Shown here piece after piece: positions 23,225 through 34,345 of a stretch of 64,000 bases of DNA. Position 1 is the first letter of the stretch; every line of letters begins with the position of its first letter. This DNA is from Owenia fusiformis. Lineage: Eukaryota; Annelida; Polychaeta; Sabellida; Oweniidae. The notes below the pieces were generated by a model, which was given only the letters and a program-made list of their open reading frames with translations, was not told where the DNA came from and ran no database searches. The DNA is taken from NCBI GenBank assembly GCA_903813345.2, contig CAIIXF020000004.1, forward strand, positions 29,081,985-29,145,984, written 5' to 3'. A program made the position numbers and the translations under genes.

Positions 23225-23290
23225 TACATAGCCGTAGGCAGCGGGGGTTCGGTGGGTTCGAACGAACCCCCGGTCAGGATTTCCCAAAAT
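23225..23290 (+). mobile_element. miniature element head remnant
   Basis: TAGCCGTAGGCAGCGGGGGTTCGGTGGGTTCGAACGAACCCCCGG-like head with a GGTTCGAACGAACC hairpin, similar to the left arm of 8800-8999. Confidence 0.5.
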
Positions 23291-25250
23291 ATCATTTTGC
23301 GGAAAAATGCATATAACCAGAAATATTAAATTACTGTGCTATTTGAACACTACATATATGAGCAGTAAATGATTTAATATAATATTTGTCATGGTTCACA
23401 CGAGAGCCTTATTTTGTTTAAAACATGTCATAGTGAAGTTACACTTCCCTCAAAACGTTTGGCAACCTTAGGCACTGGGTGAGATTTAAGGGGAAGACCC
23501 CAGAGCATGAGATTTTACATTTAGAAATAACAATAATTTCGCACAATTAACTTTAATGCTGCTTCTTCTCGGACAAAATAACCCATCTTTGGCAATGGCT
23601 AAATCAGTCCTTTGTAGGAATTTTGTTTTAAGCCAGTTCTGGTCCAATACGAAGTTATTGAAAGATATTGAAAACAATGCAGACGTCCCATACTCCGACA
23701 TTGACGAATAAATATCTGGAATAGTTGTAATATTGATGAAACACATGTTCTCTCAAATGTGTACATCTCTGTTTTGTTTAATTATTTCAATTAAAATTTA
23801 AAACATTTCTTGGGACGTCCATGGGGCTGGCAAGTCCCCGAAATCAATTGTGTTAAGTAATTAAAAACGTTGTGAAATGAATTATTTAAAAGCGTATATC
23901 ATTTATAAACACAAGCATTTGTTCAAATTTATTCATTCTTTCATTTGTTCTGTATTTATTTTTCTGTATTTATTTACCCATCACTTTTCAAAAGAAAATC
24001 AATCATTGCAAAAAATGATTTTGTTTTTTCAGATACACTTCACTCATCTAAGAGATTGTATAGAATTCAAATTGTCATCGTTTCAGTTTACTTGCTCTCC
24101 ATTTTCATGTTAATGTCACGATATGTTTAGCGAATAAATTATATAATAAAAAACATTCAAAAATCATATGGTATTAATCTTCAAATAATGAAGGCCTAAT
24201 TTGTTATCAAGCCGTCTGAACTTAACAAAATAACAGTCGCTTTTAATTATATATGATTTATATCCACTAAAACGTTTTTATTATCAATTGCGGTTGATCT
24301 GCTCCGGGGGACTTACCACTGAGCTCCGGGGGACTTACCACTGAGCTCCGGGGACGTCCAAAGAAATATTTTTAACTTTTTAAAACAAAGCATAACCGAG
24401 ACCCACTTATTTGAATAATAGATATTTCATCAGTGATACGACTATCCCGGATAGTTTAAAAAGCCTTCGTGTAAACGTTGTGAAAAGTTATCATAGAAGA
24501 ACGATCTTTCGGAGTATATGGGCATCATGATAATCCATGACATCTCATTTCTTCTCAGCTCTGAGATGTTTATTTATTCATGTTTCAGGTGAAACAGAAA
24601 GATGCTATGAGTATCAGAATGGTATATGGGTGTTTGCGTCAATTTCAATAACCTTGCATTTGATCCGAACTGGCTTCCAACAAAATTCTTGAAAAACAAT
24701 GATTTTGTCCTAGATGAAGTAGCTTAAGTTAAAGAATAAATTGTGCGAAATAGTTGATATTCCTTGGAAACAAATCATGCTCCAGGGTCTTCCAGAAATC
24801 AGACGAAATAATGGTGGATTCGGGACAAATCAGATTTCAGGATATGTATTCAGTAAAAGATTCACCGAAATATATTTTGATGCAGAAAATCAATTTTAAT
24901 ATGCTTGACTTTTTTGCACGTTGCCTATTTTACTTTGTGAACATTAGAGTTACAAAGCTGCAAGGTCATTTTTGAAAATCATTTTTACGTCCTGTGTTAT
25001 TTCTGACAGGTTATTTCAATGGGAGAGGTTTCTTGATAAAGCCTATTACTTTCAGTAAATAAAGACATCGTTTTTGTTAAATAAAATTCAAATTCAATTG
25101 TCTACTTATCTTAATGAAGGTACTAAAATGAATTATATTTCCCCTCCCAAAATAGTTTTTTCTTTACAAATTATGCATATAAGAATTCAAACCTAAAGAT
25201 GCTTTAATACATAATCCAATGGGTTAGTTAGGATTGCCAAACTTTTGGAG
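23291..25250. other. unassigned AT-rich stretch with a 22-bp tandem repeat
   Basis: No coding region supported. At 24299-24354 the unit GCTCCGGGGGACTTACCACTGA is repeated 2.5 times. Confidence 0.45.
24299..24354 (+). repeat. 22-bp tandem repeat, about 2.5 copies
   Basis: GCTCCGGGGGACTTACCACTGA repeated, the last partial copy ending GCTCCGGGGAC. Confidence 0.85.
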
Positions 25251-25289
25251 GGAGTGTAATTGAACAAATTGCATTATTTGAGGAACCCT

Positions 25290-25366
25290 ATTGAAGGGGG
25301 GGGGGGATTTGTGAATAACATAAAAATAGAACCCCCGGTCACCAAATCCTGGCTACGCCACTCAGT
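25290..25366 (-). mobile_element. miniature element end remnant
   Basis: G-run followed by GAACCCCCGGTCACCAAATCC and the end TGGCTACGCCACTCAGTG. Same head/tail vocabulary as the elements at 8.3-10.4 kb and 23.2 kb. Confidence 0.5.
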
Positions 25367-26103
25367 GGGCAAAACTACCGTAGCAACACATACGTGCTCT
25401 CTTCCAAGTAAAATGCGAACTTCATTCAATGCCCGTTCGCGAATTTCGTGCATTTTAGTTCCTTTGAATCTCGCTAGGATGTAATCGGAGAAAATGTGTA
25501 GAAAGAAGAACAACTACCCGCGTTTATCGACGAGTCGTTCATGTAGATGATATCAAAATGGACGTGACTTTTCAAATACGAGTTTGACCAGATGATGTGC
25601 CTGAAAGTTGATCTTTTCAGCCCAATTTAAGGTGAGATTTTGCATTTTCAAAAACCATGATCCATCATGATCATGCCGGCCATTTTTTAGCGGCCATGCA
25701 CTGAAGTTGGTCGATAAGTTGTATTGATAATGAGTTTCTTGGCAAGAACTCTTCGGCCAAAGTTGCATGTAAGGCTTTCAAGATAAGGGTACGCAGTGAT
25801 GTTGACAGAAATTCTCAAGTATAGGGGCCTAGAAAAGACTTGTGAGAAGGATGTTTTGATAAAGTGTATAAAAAGCAAGAAAATTGAGTGAAAAAATTCA
25901 GAAAATATCTGCGACTCCACTCAGGAACACTATAAATGGTCACACAGCACTCGGAGGATTATAAAATCACTCAGCAAAAGAGTAATAAGATTGAATTATT
26001 TCTCCATTAATTTACACATGAATCACTCTCTAAATATAGGATTTGATATCAATGTGGATTATTTCTTTGATTCCAAAACAGGAGGGATGCTAAACTACAC
26101 GTA

Positions 26104-26563
26104 TAGGAGACACACAACCATTAGATCCTTCCGCCGAGTGGGAAGACGAATAGATGGCATTATAAAAACAAAAATATAGTCCAATTATTGTAATTACATT
26201 AGCATCACCAGTGGTTGGATTTTGGTAAGTACATGAATGAAAAAGTGTATGTGTGGACCAACTCTGAGACATGATTTGATGTGATTAAGGTGCATTTTCT
26301 TTAAAAAATTTGACCTTTTTGACCTGCCTCCATCTGTCAAAATCAGAATGACATTTTTTGACATTTTCTATAGATGGCGTCTTCAACAGGTGAGATCTTT
26401 TGATTTTCGTGGGGAGTTTTGATTCAAACTTTTTTGACTGACAGAGGACATACTGGGGTATGATGCAATGATAGCAAAACATGTCCACAAATCTTAGTTT
26501 TCTCTTGAAGACAGATCGTTTGTATGGGAATACGCATGTTATAACAATTAGTTGGGTTAACCC
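26104..26563. repeat. 460-bp direct repeat, copy 1
   Basis: Read base by base, this segment appears identical to 28170-28629 (constant offset 2066). It starts TAGGAGACACACAACC and ends GGGTTAACCC. The minus strand of both carries a 90-codon open stretch in the same frame, but with no domain I recognise. Confidence 0.9.
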
Positions 26564-26654
26564 TATTATCGCCCATTCTGGAGTACCACTTTTTTTTAAT
26601 TTGGTCATATATCTCAACTATTTCCAGTTTTTATTGGGACTTTCATTAATTTCA

Positions 26655-27995
26655 TCTCTCTCAATGCGTTTGACAAAGTTTCATGTCACTATGGTCCATG
26701 CTTTTCCCAAAAAAGTGCTGAATAAGCATTTTTTCGCAAAAATTTACTCCGTGTTATTCAAATATGTGCATAAATTAGAGAAATTTATTGATTATTTTTC
26801 TAAATCACAAAAATTGATTCTAGGCAAAATGTGCTACCCAGATATAGCTCAATCAGCTCTGTGATACCTCCCCAGCTCAAACTAGACATCTCCCAACACA
26901 TCCGTCATAGGCTCCAACCAGGAGTCAACTTTTTGTTACTTTTGGTCATATTTCTCAACTGTTTCCATGATTTTTATTGGAATTTTCACAAATTTTGCTC
27001 TAGAAGGCTAAATCATTGGCCATGACCTAACCCTATACCCCAACAATATCTCTAACCCTAACTATAGCCTAACCCTAAGCCAGAGCCTAACTCTAACCCT
27101 TAACCTGAACCCCAACACTACCCCTAACCCTAACTATAGCCTAACCCTAAGCCAGAGCCTAACCCTAACCCCTAACCCTAACCCCAACACTATTCCTAAC
27201 CCTAACTACAGCCTAACCCTAAGCCAGAGTCTAACCCTAACCCCTAACCCTTACCCCAACATTACCCCTAACCCTAAGCCAGAGCCTAACCCTAACCCCT
27301 AACTCTAACCTCAACACTACAACTAACCCTAACTATAGCCTAACCCTAAGCTAGAGCCTAAGCCTAACCCCAACACTACCCCTAACCCTAACTATAGCCT
27401 TACCCTAAGCCAGGGCCTAACCCTAGCCCCAACACTACCCTTAGACCTAACTAAAGCCTAACCCTAAGCCTAACCCTAACCCCTAATCCTAACCTTGACT
27501 TAACCCTAAGTAATCAAATACAGTGTTCAGAATGATCATTTATCAATTGGGAGACCTATAATTGGAAATGTGTGTTGTTTTGGTTTTCTTTGATGAATAT
27601 TCCCCAGGGTAGAACAACAACTGGAGAAAATGACCAATTTTTCTGTATCCTCCATACTAAATATTTCTCTGTAAACATTCAGAAGCAATAATAATGATTA
27701 CAATTAGTTTATGTAATTGATAACACATGAATTGTTCTATCATTTGACAAAGTTTAATGTCACGATGGTCTGTACTATTTCCCAAAAGTGTCGAATAAGC
27801 ATTTTTTCGCAAAAATCTACCCCGTGTTATTAAATATGCGCATAAATAAGAGATATTAATTGCCTATTTCTTTAAATTACAAAAATTGATTCTAGGCAAA
27901 ATGTGCTTTCCAGATATAGCTCATTCAGCTCTGTACTACCTCCCCATCTCAAACTAGACACCTCCCAACACATCTAGCCATGGGTTCCAATTTTA
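26655..27995. repeat. second, older direct repeat flanking the CCTAAC minisatellite
   Basis: About 26655-26913 and 27745-27995 share blocks such as AAGCATTTTTTCGCAAAAAT, AAAAATTGATTCTAGGCAAA and AAACTAGACA, with many differences. These lie inside the pair of identical 460-bp repeats, so two nested duplications of different age surround the minisatellite. Confidence 0.75.
27015..27512 (+). repeat. telomere-like CCTAAC minisatellite with ~70-bp higher-order unit
   Basis: About 500 bp made of CCCTAA/CCTAAC words. The longer unit TAACTATAGCCTAACCCTAA, GCCAGAGCCTAACC, CCCCAACACTACCCC returns about six times. Metazoan telomeres of the TTAGGG type would read CCCTAA on this strand; here the words are degenerate and ordered, so it is an interstitial satellite rather than an end. 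Confidence 0.9.
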
Positions 27996-28169
27996 GTCAA
28001 TATCCCAGGAAAACATCTAATTGCAGAAAGGGGATGGGTAACTTTAATCATTCATATATCTGGAAAAAATAGTCGAATCTGCTTGCGGTTTGTATTATTT
28101 TACTAGAAAACAACTTGGGGTTACATTTTGGAGGAAATTACAATTGTAACTTAAAGGATGGGTCACTAC

Positions 28170-28629
28170 TAGGAGACACACAACCATTAGATCCTTCCGC
28201 CGAGTGGGAAGACGAATAGATGGCATTATAAAAACAAAAATATAGTCCAATTATTGTAATTACATTAGCATCACCAGTGGTTGGATTTTGGTAAGTACAT
28301 GAATGAAAAAGTGTATGTGTGGACCAACTCTGAGACATGATTTGATGTGATTAAGGTGCATTTTCTTTAAAAAATTTGACCTTTTTGACCTGCCTCCATC
28401 TGTCAAAATCAGAATGACATTTTTTGACATTTTCTATAGATGGCGTCTTCAACAGGTGAGATCTTTTGATTTTCGTGGGGAGTTTTGATTCAAACTTTTT
28501 TGACTGACAGAGGACATACTGGGGTATGATGCAATGATAGCAAAACATGTCCACAAATCTTAGTTTTCTCTTGAAGACAGATCGTTTGTATGGGAATACG
28601 CATGTTATAACAATTAGTTGGGTTAACCC
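28170..28629. repeat. 460-bp direct repeat, copy 2
   Basis: Partner of 26104-26563. Flanks differ outside the 460 bp. The arrangement would suit an LTR pair around a 1.6-kb interior, but the ends are not TG...CA and no target duplication is clear. Confidence 0.9.
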
Positions 28630-28698
28630 ATAGTCGTATAGCATAAGAAAACTTAAAAATTTATTCTAAATTTCCCTGGAGGATTACAAACAGTCTCC

Positions 28699-31648
28699 TC
28701 AACAGTCAAAATCATCAAAAAATGTTACTGCAAAACCATCGGAAGTTTCATTGCTACATGTAGTTTGAGTGGTAATTCTTCGTTTGCGACCACGTCCTGG
28801 AGGCAGATTAAGTGTTGGGACTATGCCACTACGAAGAATCTTTCTCTGATCTGCAACAGAAAAAAATTAGCATAGCCTACATGTAGATCTCGATTGAATT
28901 GTCATTTGAAAATTAAATGTAAACCTAGACGGTTATAGATGTACCTACAAAGCTTCGTGTCTTTTGCTATTAATCTATGAAATCCTTTATAAAGACTATA
29001 ATGATATGTACTTTAGCTTGACGGGTAGTCCTGTCTAGACTACAGATTTCTAGCCTAAGCTTAGGCTAGGGAATAAAAATGAATGAAAATGAAATGTAAA
29101 TATCAGTTGACCCTAGCTCAGATATGTTACTTGCAAAACATTTTCTATTTTTGCCAATCAGGTGAAACAACTGTTTTCTTTCCTTATTGGATAACTGACT
29201 TTTACCCATGTCTAATTGAAGTTCATTGGCTTGTTTTAAGAATATCTCGGATGGTTCACTTTTCGATTGTTTTGAATGACTACCTTCATTATCAGAGATT
29301 AAAGATATATTTGGTTCAGATTGGATTGAAGAGATCTCTGATAATGGAATTGCTTGAGCTATGACACTACCTCTCTGTATAAACATTGGTTTGAATACTT
29401 GTAAGGTGACTATTGCTGTTAGATGATTTATTATCTTGCACCTTTATCAAACATGGCATAACCAAAACATTGCTAGTGTTTGACCATTTGCTAGTAGGCT
29501 GAAGAAAGCAGTCAGTTGCATAGCTTAAATTTGATACTCTCAATCATGTTTACATCCTCACCAGGATTAATGAAAATTGACCTTAAAGTTCTAGCATAGC
29601 AGTGAATACCAGCTGGCTGAACACATCTTATCACATGTTTTGTCTCAGATTTTGAATCAGAAAACGTTAGTATGGGTGGATTTTCATTGAATTTGAGTGT
29701 AACATTGTATGATTTAAGATAATCAATGCCTAAAATGACACTATTGTGCAGTTTTTCAAACACATGGAATTTTTGATATTGTTTGTCCTCACCAATTTTA
29801 AACTCAAGAACGATAGTACCAAGAACTGTATGAGATTCACCACCAACACCATATGCATTTTTAATTTCAGAGGGTATAATTCTAGATCCATCAATGTTTA
29901 ATGAAACCAATAATTTCTTTGAAATACAGGACACACTAGCTCCTGTATCAATGAGAGCTGGAGTAAAATTGTCTAATGATCTAAATTTAATGTTTACAAA
30001 ATTCTTCTTCAGATTTGTTGATGCAATAGAAACAAATGAAGATTTTTGAGATGGTATTTTGTGCATGTCATTCCGAGGACTTTTGTTATGTCAATACATT
30101 CTGCCACGTCCTCGTCCCCTCATTGTCTGATATCTAAAATTTTGTGAGGGACCCCTCGATCTCTGGTTATTTTGATTTGCACCTTGATTTGATCTCTGCC
30201 TTTTGAGACATGCTCGATAAAAATGACCTCTAACTCCACAAAATGAACATGACTGATTTAGTGCAGGGCACATTGACCTATCAAAGCACTTACCCAAACA
30301 CCATCTGCATGTTTTCTGGGGGTTTGCATCCACTTTGTTCGCTCCATGGGATCAGTTATATGGCATCACTGTCGAAATGTCTGCTGCAGTCTTACTCAGT
30401 ACCATTGCTGCTATCTGTTCTGTTTTCGCATCGATGATACCCTCTAGCCGCGCAATCAAGGTCTTTGAGGCATCGTTCCCTTCCGTAGTGCTGAATAAAC
30501 TTGCTGTGGTTATAATGTCATTGACGCTTTTTGGATCTTGCGCCACGACGTGATTTCTAATAGACTTTGGGAGTCCATTTGCTATTATGTTAACAATCTG
30601 CTGTGGTGTCAGTTGATCTTTGGCTCCTCTAAGAATTTCGCTCACACAGGTGACAAATGATCTAACGGACTCGTCTGGTAGCATCTTCAACGTACCAGAT
30701 GATAGTAGTGTGCTCAATTCAGCAGTGTTATACTGCTTGATTTGAAAACGGGCTTCAAAGGCCTTCTTCAAGTCTGCCCAGGTAATGTCTATTGGCATAG
30801 CCTCCAGCCATGTTCTGGCTCCATCTTTAAGGTAAAGTTTTAAAATGTCTCTCCTTTGACCATCTTCTATTTTATTAAGCACAATGAATGAGGTTAAGTC
30901 TTCAAACCATCGCACACCATCAGATACACCATCAAATTTATCTAACTTAATATGGGCTTTTGCCATGATTGTATGTCTCTGATGATTAGAACGGAGATTA
31001 TAATTAGATTCCATTCATTGATGAGGTACACATTGATCGTCTTCAGCTCCACCATATATGAGACTATGCTTTTATAGATATTTATTCACATTATATGAGA
31101 CTATGTTTTTATTAGATATTTATTCACATCTTCCCAGTTCTCTTGCCAAGGCTCAAACTGAACATCTATTCAAAATCTTCACATATCAATGTAGGCAAGT
31201 TTCCATAAAAGGAACTCCAAATATATAATTGAGGATAGGGAAATAGATATCTGAACAACTTATTTTTACTATACTAACCTTAAAACTCATTTACCATGTT
31301 ACCTTAAAACACATTTATAATATTACTTTAAATCTTCCATTTTGTACCCTGATAATATTGCTTTATTAAAACGTATTTTATTGACCAATTTATGCATTTG
31401 GATGTCTTATTTCATATTGATCATTTAATTAAGATGAACTGAGTGTATATACACTTACGTAATTCAGCAACTGAGGGAAGAAAATCACTTTCAGAAAAAT
31501 GTTTCTCACAAACCACCGAGGATGACGACGGCATAAACTGACGCCGTACGGCCTTTATCCACCTCTCTCTCCTCTCTTTCTGTGCTTCAGGGGGGAATTT
31601 GAATCCACCTGAACCATTGCAGTTTAAAACTGCACACCTGGAGGGCAT
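28699..31648 (-). CDS. THAP-domain protein, two exons (31648-31459 and 28850-28699)
   Basis: Predicted 113 residues. Exon 1 starts at the ATG of M-P-S-R-C and carries the C2CH zinc site: R-C-A-V-L-N-C, F-K-F-P, a W-I-K-A-V-R-R helix, and V-C-E-K-H-F with S-D-F. It ends in phase 1 at a GTAAGT donor (31453-31458). Exon 2 follows a TTCTGTTGCAG acceptor, restores the frame exactly, and supplies the typical THAP ending V-P-T-L-N-L-P, then a basic G-R-G-R-K-R-R patch and an acidic tail F-F-D-D-F-D-C before the stop at 28699-28701. AATAAA on this strand lies about 35 bases further. No stop or shift is seen. The intron contains a gypsy fragment in the same orientation. THAP domains bind DNA; the short length suggests a host transcription factor or a truncated transposase N-terminus. 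Confidence 0.8.
29066..31014 (-). pseudogene. gypsy-type gag and protease fragment inside the THAP intron
   Basis: Reading down the minus strand: a retrotransposon Gag domain (31014-30352, about 220 codons, with L-K-L-Y-L-K-D-G-A-R-T-W-L and W-A-D-L-K-K-A-F motifs), a zinc knuckle region (30333-30091, C-S-F-C-G-V-R-G-H-F-Y-R-A-C and an upstream C-x2-C pair) with an RGRGRG basic tail, then a retropepsin (30066-29512, A-L-I-D-T-G-A-S-V-S and I-L-G-I-D-Y). All three share one frame, separated only by stops at 30352-30354 and 30091-30093. The start of pol follows in another frame (29386-29066) and ends where RT should begin. RT and integrase are missing. Confidence 0.85.
31063..31130. repeat. 34-bp tandem duplication
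   Basis: A unit starting TATATGAGACTATG and ending GATATTTATTCACA (31061-31094) is repeated with two changes at 31095-31127. It lies just upstream of the minus-strand gag and may belong to its LTR. Confidence 0.7.
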
Positions 31649-32719
31649 TTTATTGCACAAAATTTTACATATTTACATGATTAAAAAAAATTGCGATTCG
31701 TTGCTATGATGATGTTTTTTCCCTCTCCATTTGAAGAGCTCACAAGGCGCTTATGCAGCGCCTCCATCGGCAAAACCCAGCGCTAAGGCCATTGGTCCAC
31801 TTGGAGGATTATGTCTCATTTGGTTTTTCATCACAGTTTTCCCTCTAACACTCACAGACTCATTCATCAAACAGTCCAGATTCCACTGATCACTTCAATC
31901 ATTCATGGAGGATTAGCTATCTGGAGGATTACCTTGGATTGTATGGAGGATTAGGTACCGTCCGGGTTGCTTTCAAGGTTCCAAAGCAATTTGAATTCCC
32001 CGCTCCTAGAATATATAGCCAATCATTGAACGCCGCTATTATGACGTCATCTTAATTCTTAGAAATTATCAAAATGGAATACGGCTTCTTCATCAAATTA
32101 CGTTACATTATGACATTATGGGAATATAAATACCTCTATAACTGGAAGGAATGTATTATAGTATACATTAGACTTAACTTTAATGTGGATTTATGCAATC
32201 TTTTCATCAAATAATCTTACGTCAATGAGACTATGGTTTCGAAGCCGCCATCTACAAAACTTTGTCAGAAATTTCTTCGAACTTCTTGAGTTTTATAAGA
32301 TTACAGAACAATCCTGTACATTCAAGATCACAAATCTTCAGCGAAGTACAATCAATAGCTCATCTTTCGAATGAGGTAATAATAGAATGATATGATTGCT
32401 TATATTTTCCATTCAACACAGGGGACAGATGAAATATTGAATTTCTTCAAACTTTCTGATTCATTTGCATCATCTAAAGCCTGTCCCGTCACAGTACAAT
32501 TAAATGCTATAAAAAGTAACACAGCATATTGTCAAATGGAAATAAAGCTAGGGGAAGTAACCAATATGCAAATTACTTTACCCAATGGGCCATTTTGAAT
32601 ATCACTTCCTATGTAAACAAATTATTTTAGATCCCAAATTTTAACATATGTGGGCTATAGTCTGAATATTTTCATTCCAAATTTCAAAAAATTTCAGACT
32701 AGAGGATATAGTCTAGTAT
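31649..32719. other. upstream region of the THAP gene; GGAGGATTA motif cluster
   Basis: GGAGGATTA occurs at about 31804, 31908, 31922 and 31944, and again near 28678 at the other end of the THAP gene. A GGCGCTTATGCAGCGCC palindrome lies near 31747. No further coding region was recognised to 32719. Confidence 0.4.
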
Positions 32720-32728
32720 GCATAATGC

Positions 32729-33558
32729 TAGCCTTGCCCAAGTCGTTCTCTTTTACTTATCTTGATTTCTATTATGACCGCCTTGTACCAAAGAGAAAGC
32801 CACGTGCTTTACCGACAGTTTGTCGATGTCGGTAAAATTTGACCAATCAACGACGGCCCTGTAGCGTTAGCTCATTATTATGCACGGTCAAAAACAAGTA
32901 CACTTTTCTCCGGGACTTTTCACGAACAAATCTCAGTTGCATGAATCTGAGCCGAATTCTTCATGAAAATACGAATATTTTATCAGATAAATATCAATGA
33001 GAGTTTAGTGGATGCCGGGGCATCGATCGGATCACGAAAGGTGAAAAGATTTCAACAATAAACGTGAAACGACCCCTTCAAACATGTAGGCTGAGATTCA
33101 ATCACCGATCGACGACAACATGACCCGCTACATTGGACTAGGTCTTTGTGCATTTTCATCGCGAAATCAGTTTTAAATCAACATTGAATCGCATGTTTTA
33201 ATTTATATTAATGACTCTTACCTTCCAATGTACATTTAATTACATAATATATTGTAACTCTAAAGAAACACCCGATCAGATCATTGAATTTCAAGTCGTA
33301 CATGGGAAGTTTGTTTTGTTTATGCAGCTCAACCTGATAACGTTTTGATTGGTCATTCAGCCTGAAGTCACACGTCGTGTCCAAGCGATATCTGTCAATC
33401 AATAAGGTTTCGCGATACCCCTGATAGCATACGTATTATGGAAATCTCGAAACCGTTGAATATTTCAGCATAATAACAGCGGGGATGTTTTGGATTGTAC
33501 AAGGCGGTAATAATTCAAGATCAGATAAGTAAAAAAAATAACGACTTGGGCAAGGCTA
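32729..33558. mobile_element. 830-bp non-autonomous DNA element, ~60-bp inverted ends, 9-bp target duplication
   Basis: Left end TAGCCTTGCCCAAGTCGTT to about 32788 is matched in reverse complement by about 33496-33558 (ACGACTTGGGCAAGGCTA). The 9-bp GCATAATGC is present directly on both sides (32720-32728 and 33559-33567). Long terminal inverted repeats plus a 9-bp duplication fit Mutator-like elements; no transposase inside, so it would be a miniature derivative. Confidence 0.8.
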
Positions 33559-33849
33559 GCATAATGCATTTGTCATGAGTTTGAGCTGACATTTCGCTAA
33601 AATGAAGTAAGGGTAATCTCCGCCAGGTTTGTTTATTGTGGTTAGCTTTTATGGTAAATGCTCAGAAGCAAATAATTCATGTGCGCAAAATAATCATATA
33701 ATCCGATTGGTTCAAAGAAATGTCCCACTCCAACTAAAAATGTGGGTCATTTAATTTTTTTTGGTACTGGCTTCATGGAGCAAAATCCCAAAATGTCCTA
33801 CGAGGTCCCATGCAATGTTAACTCTATGGAGGTCCCAACTTGCCCCATT

Positions 33850-34175
33850 GGTGTACACTGTGGACTTGTGCATCCCATTACACTGTGGACTTGTGCTTTC
33901 CATTACACTGTGGACTTGTGCATCCCATTACACTGTGGACTTGTGCATCCCATTACACTGTGGACTTGTACTTCCCATTTCACTGTGGACTTGTATGTCC
34001 CATTACACTGTGGACTTGTGCATCCCATTACACTTTGGACTTGTACTTCCCATTACACTGTGGACTTGTGCATCCCATTACACTGTGGACTTGTGCATCC
34101 CATTACACTGTGGACTTGTGCATCCCATTACACTGTGGACTTGTGCATCCCATTACACTGTGGACTTGTGCATCC
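33850..34175 (+). repeat. 25-bp satellite, 13 copies
   Basis: Unit CATCCCATTACACTGTGGACTTGTG, counted by 13 occurrences of the TGGACTTG core at 25-base spacing (one copy reads CTTTGG). The unit has no stop in any of the three + frames and 25 is not a multiple of three, so each frame encodes the same 25-residue repeat; the three overlapping open frames here are a consequence of that and not evidence of genes. Confidence 0.95.
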
Positions 34176-34345
34176 CCACATTGATTTTCACTCCTTTTTA
34201 TGCTCTGCCCACTATCTGCAACAGTTCCTCCTGACCCCCAGGAAAGCTTTGTAGTGCAGTCCAGGATCATTCTGAGTGCTCATGCATTGTGGCTTAGGTA
34301 CCAACTCATCATCACATAACTTTCTAGAGGACAATGGTCACTGAG
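34176..34345 (+). repeat. dispersed repeat flank shared with 47327-47496
   Basis: Directly after the satellite, about 170 bp (CCACATTGATTTTCACTCC..., GACCCCCAGGAAAGCTTTGT, ...ACTTTCTAGAGGACAATGGT) match the sequence after the second satellite copy at 47.2 kb with few differences; then the two loci diverge. Confidence 0.85.

Noticed and set aside
26104-28629. Interpreting the 460-bp repeats as a clear LTR pair
   Set aside because: Ends are not TG...CA, no primer site or polypurine tract was recognised, and no target duplication is convincing; kept only as a possibility.
26285-28644. Two minus-strand frames with about 90 identical residues
   Set aside because: Identity reflects the identical 460-bp DNA repeats, not protein conservation; no domain or start context.
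33742-34254. Three overlapping 110-170-codon + frames with the same repeat peptide
   Set aside because: Consequence of a stop-free 25-bp satellite; frame-independent, so not evidence of a gene.
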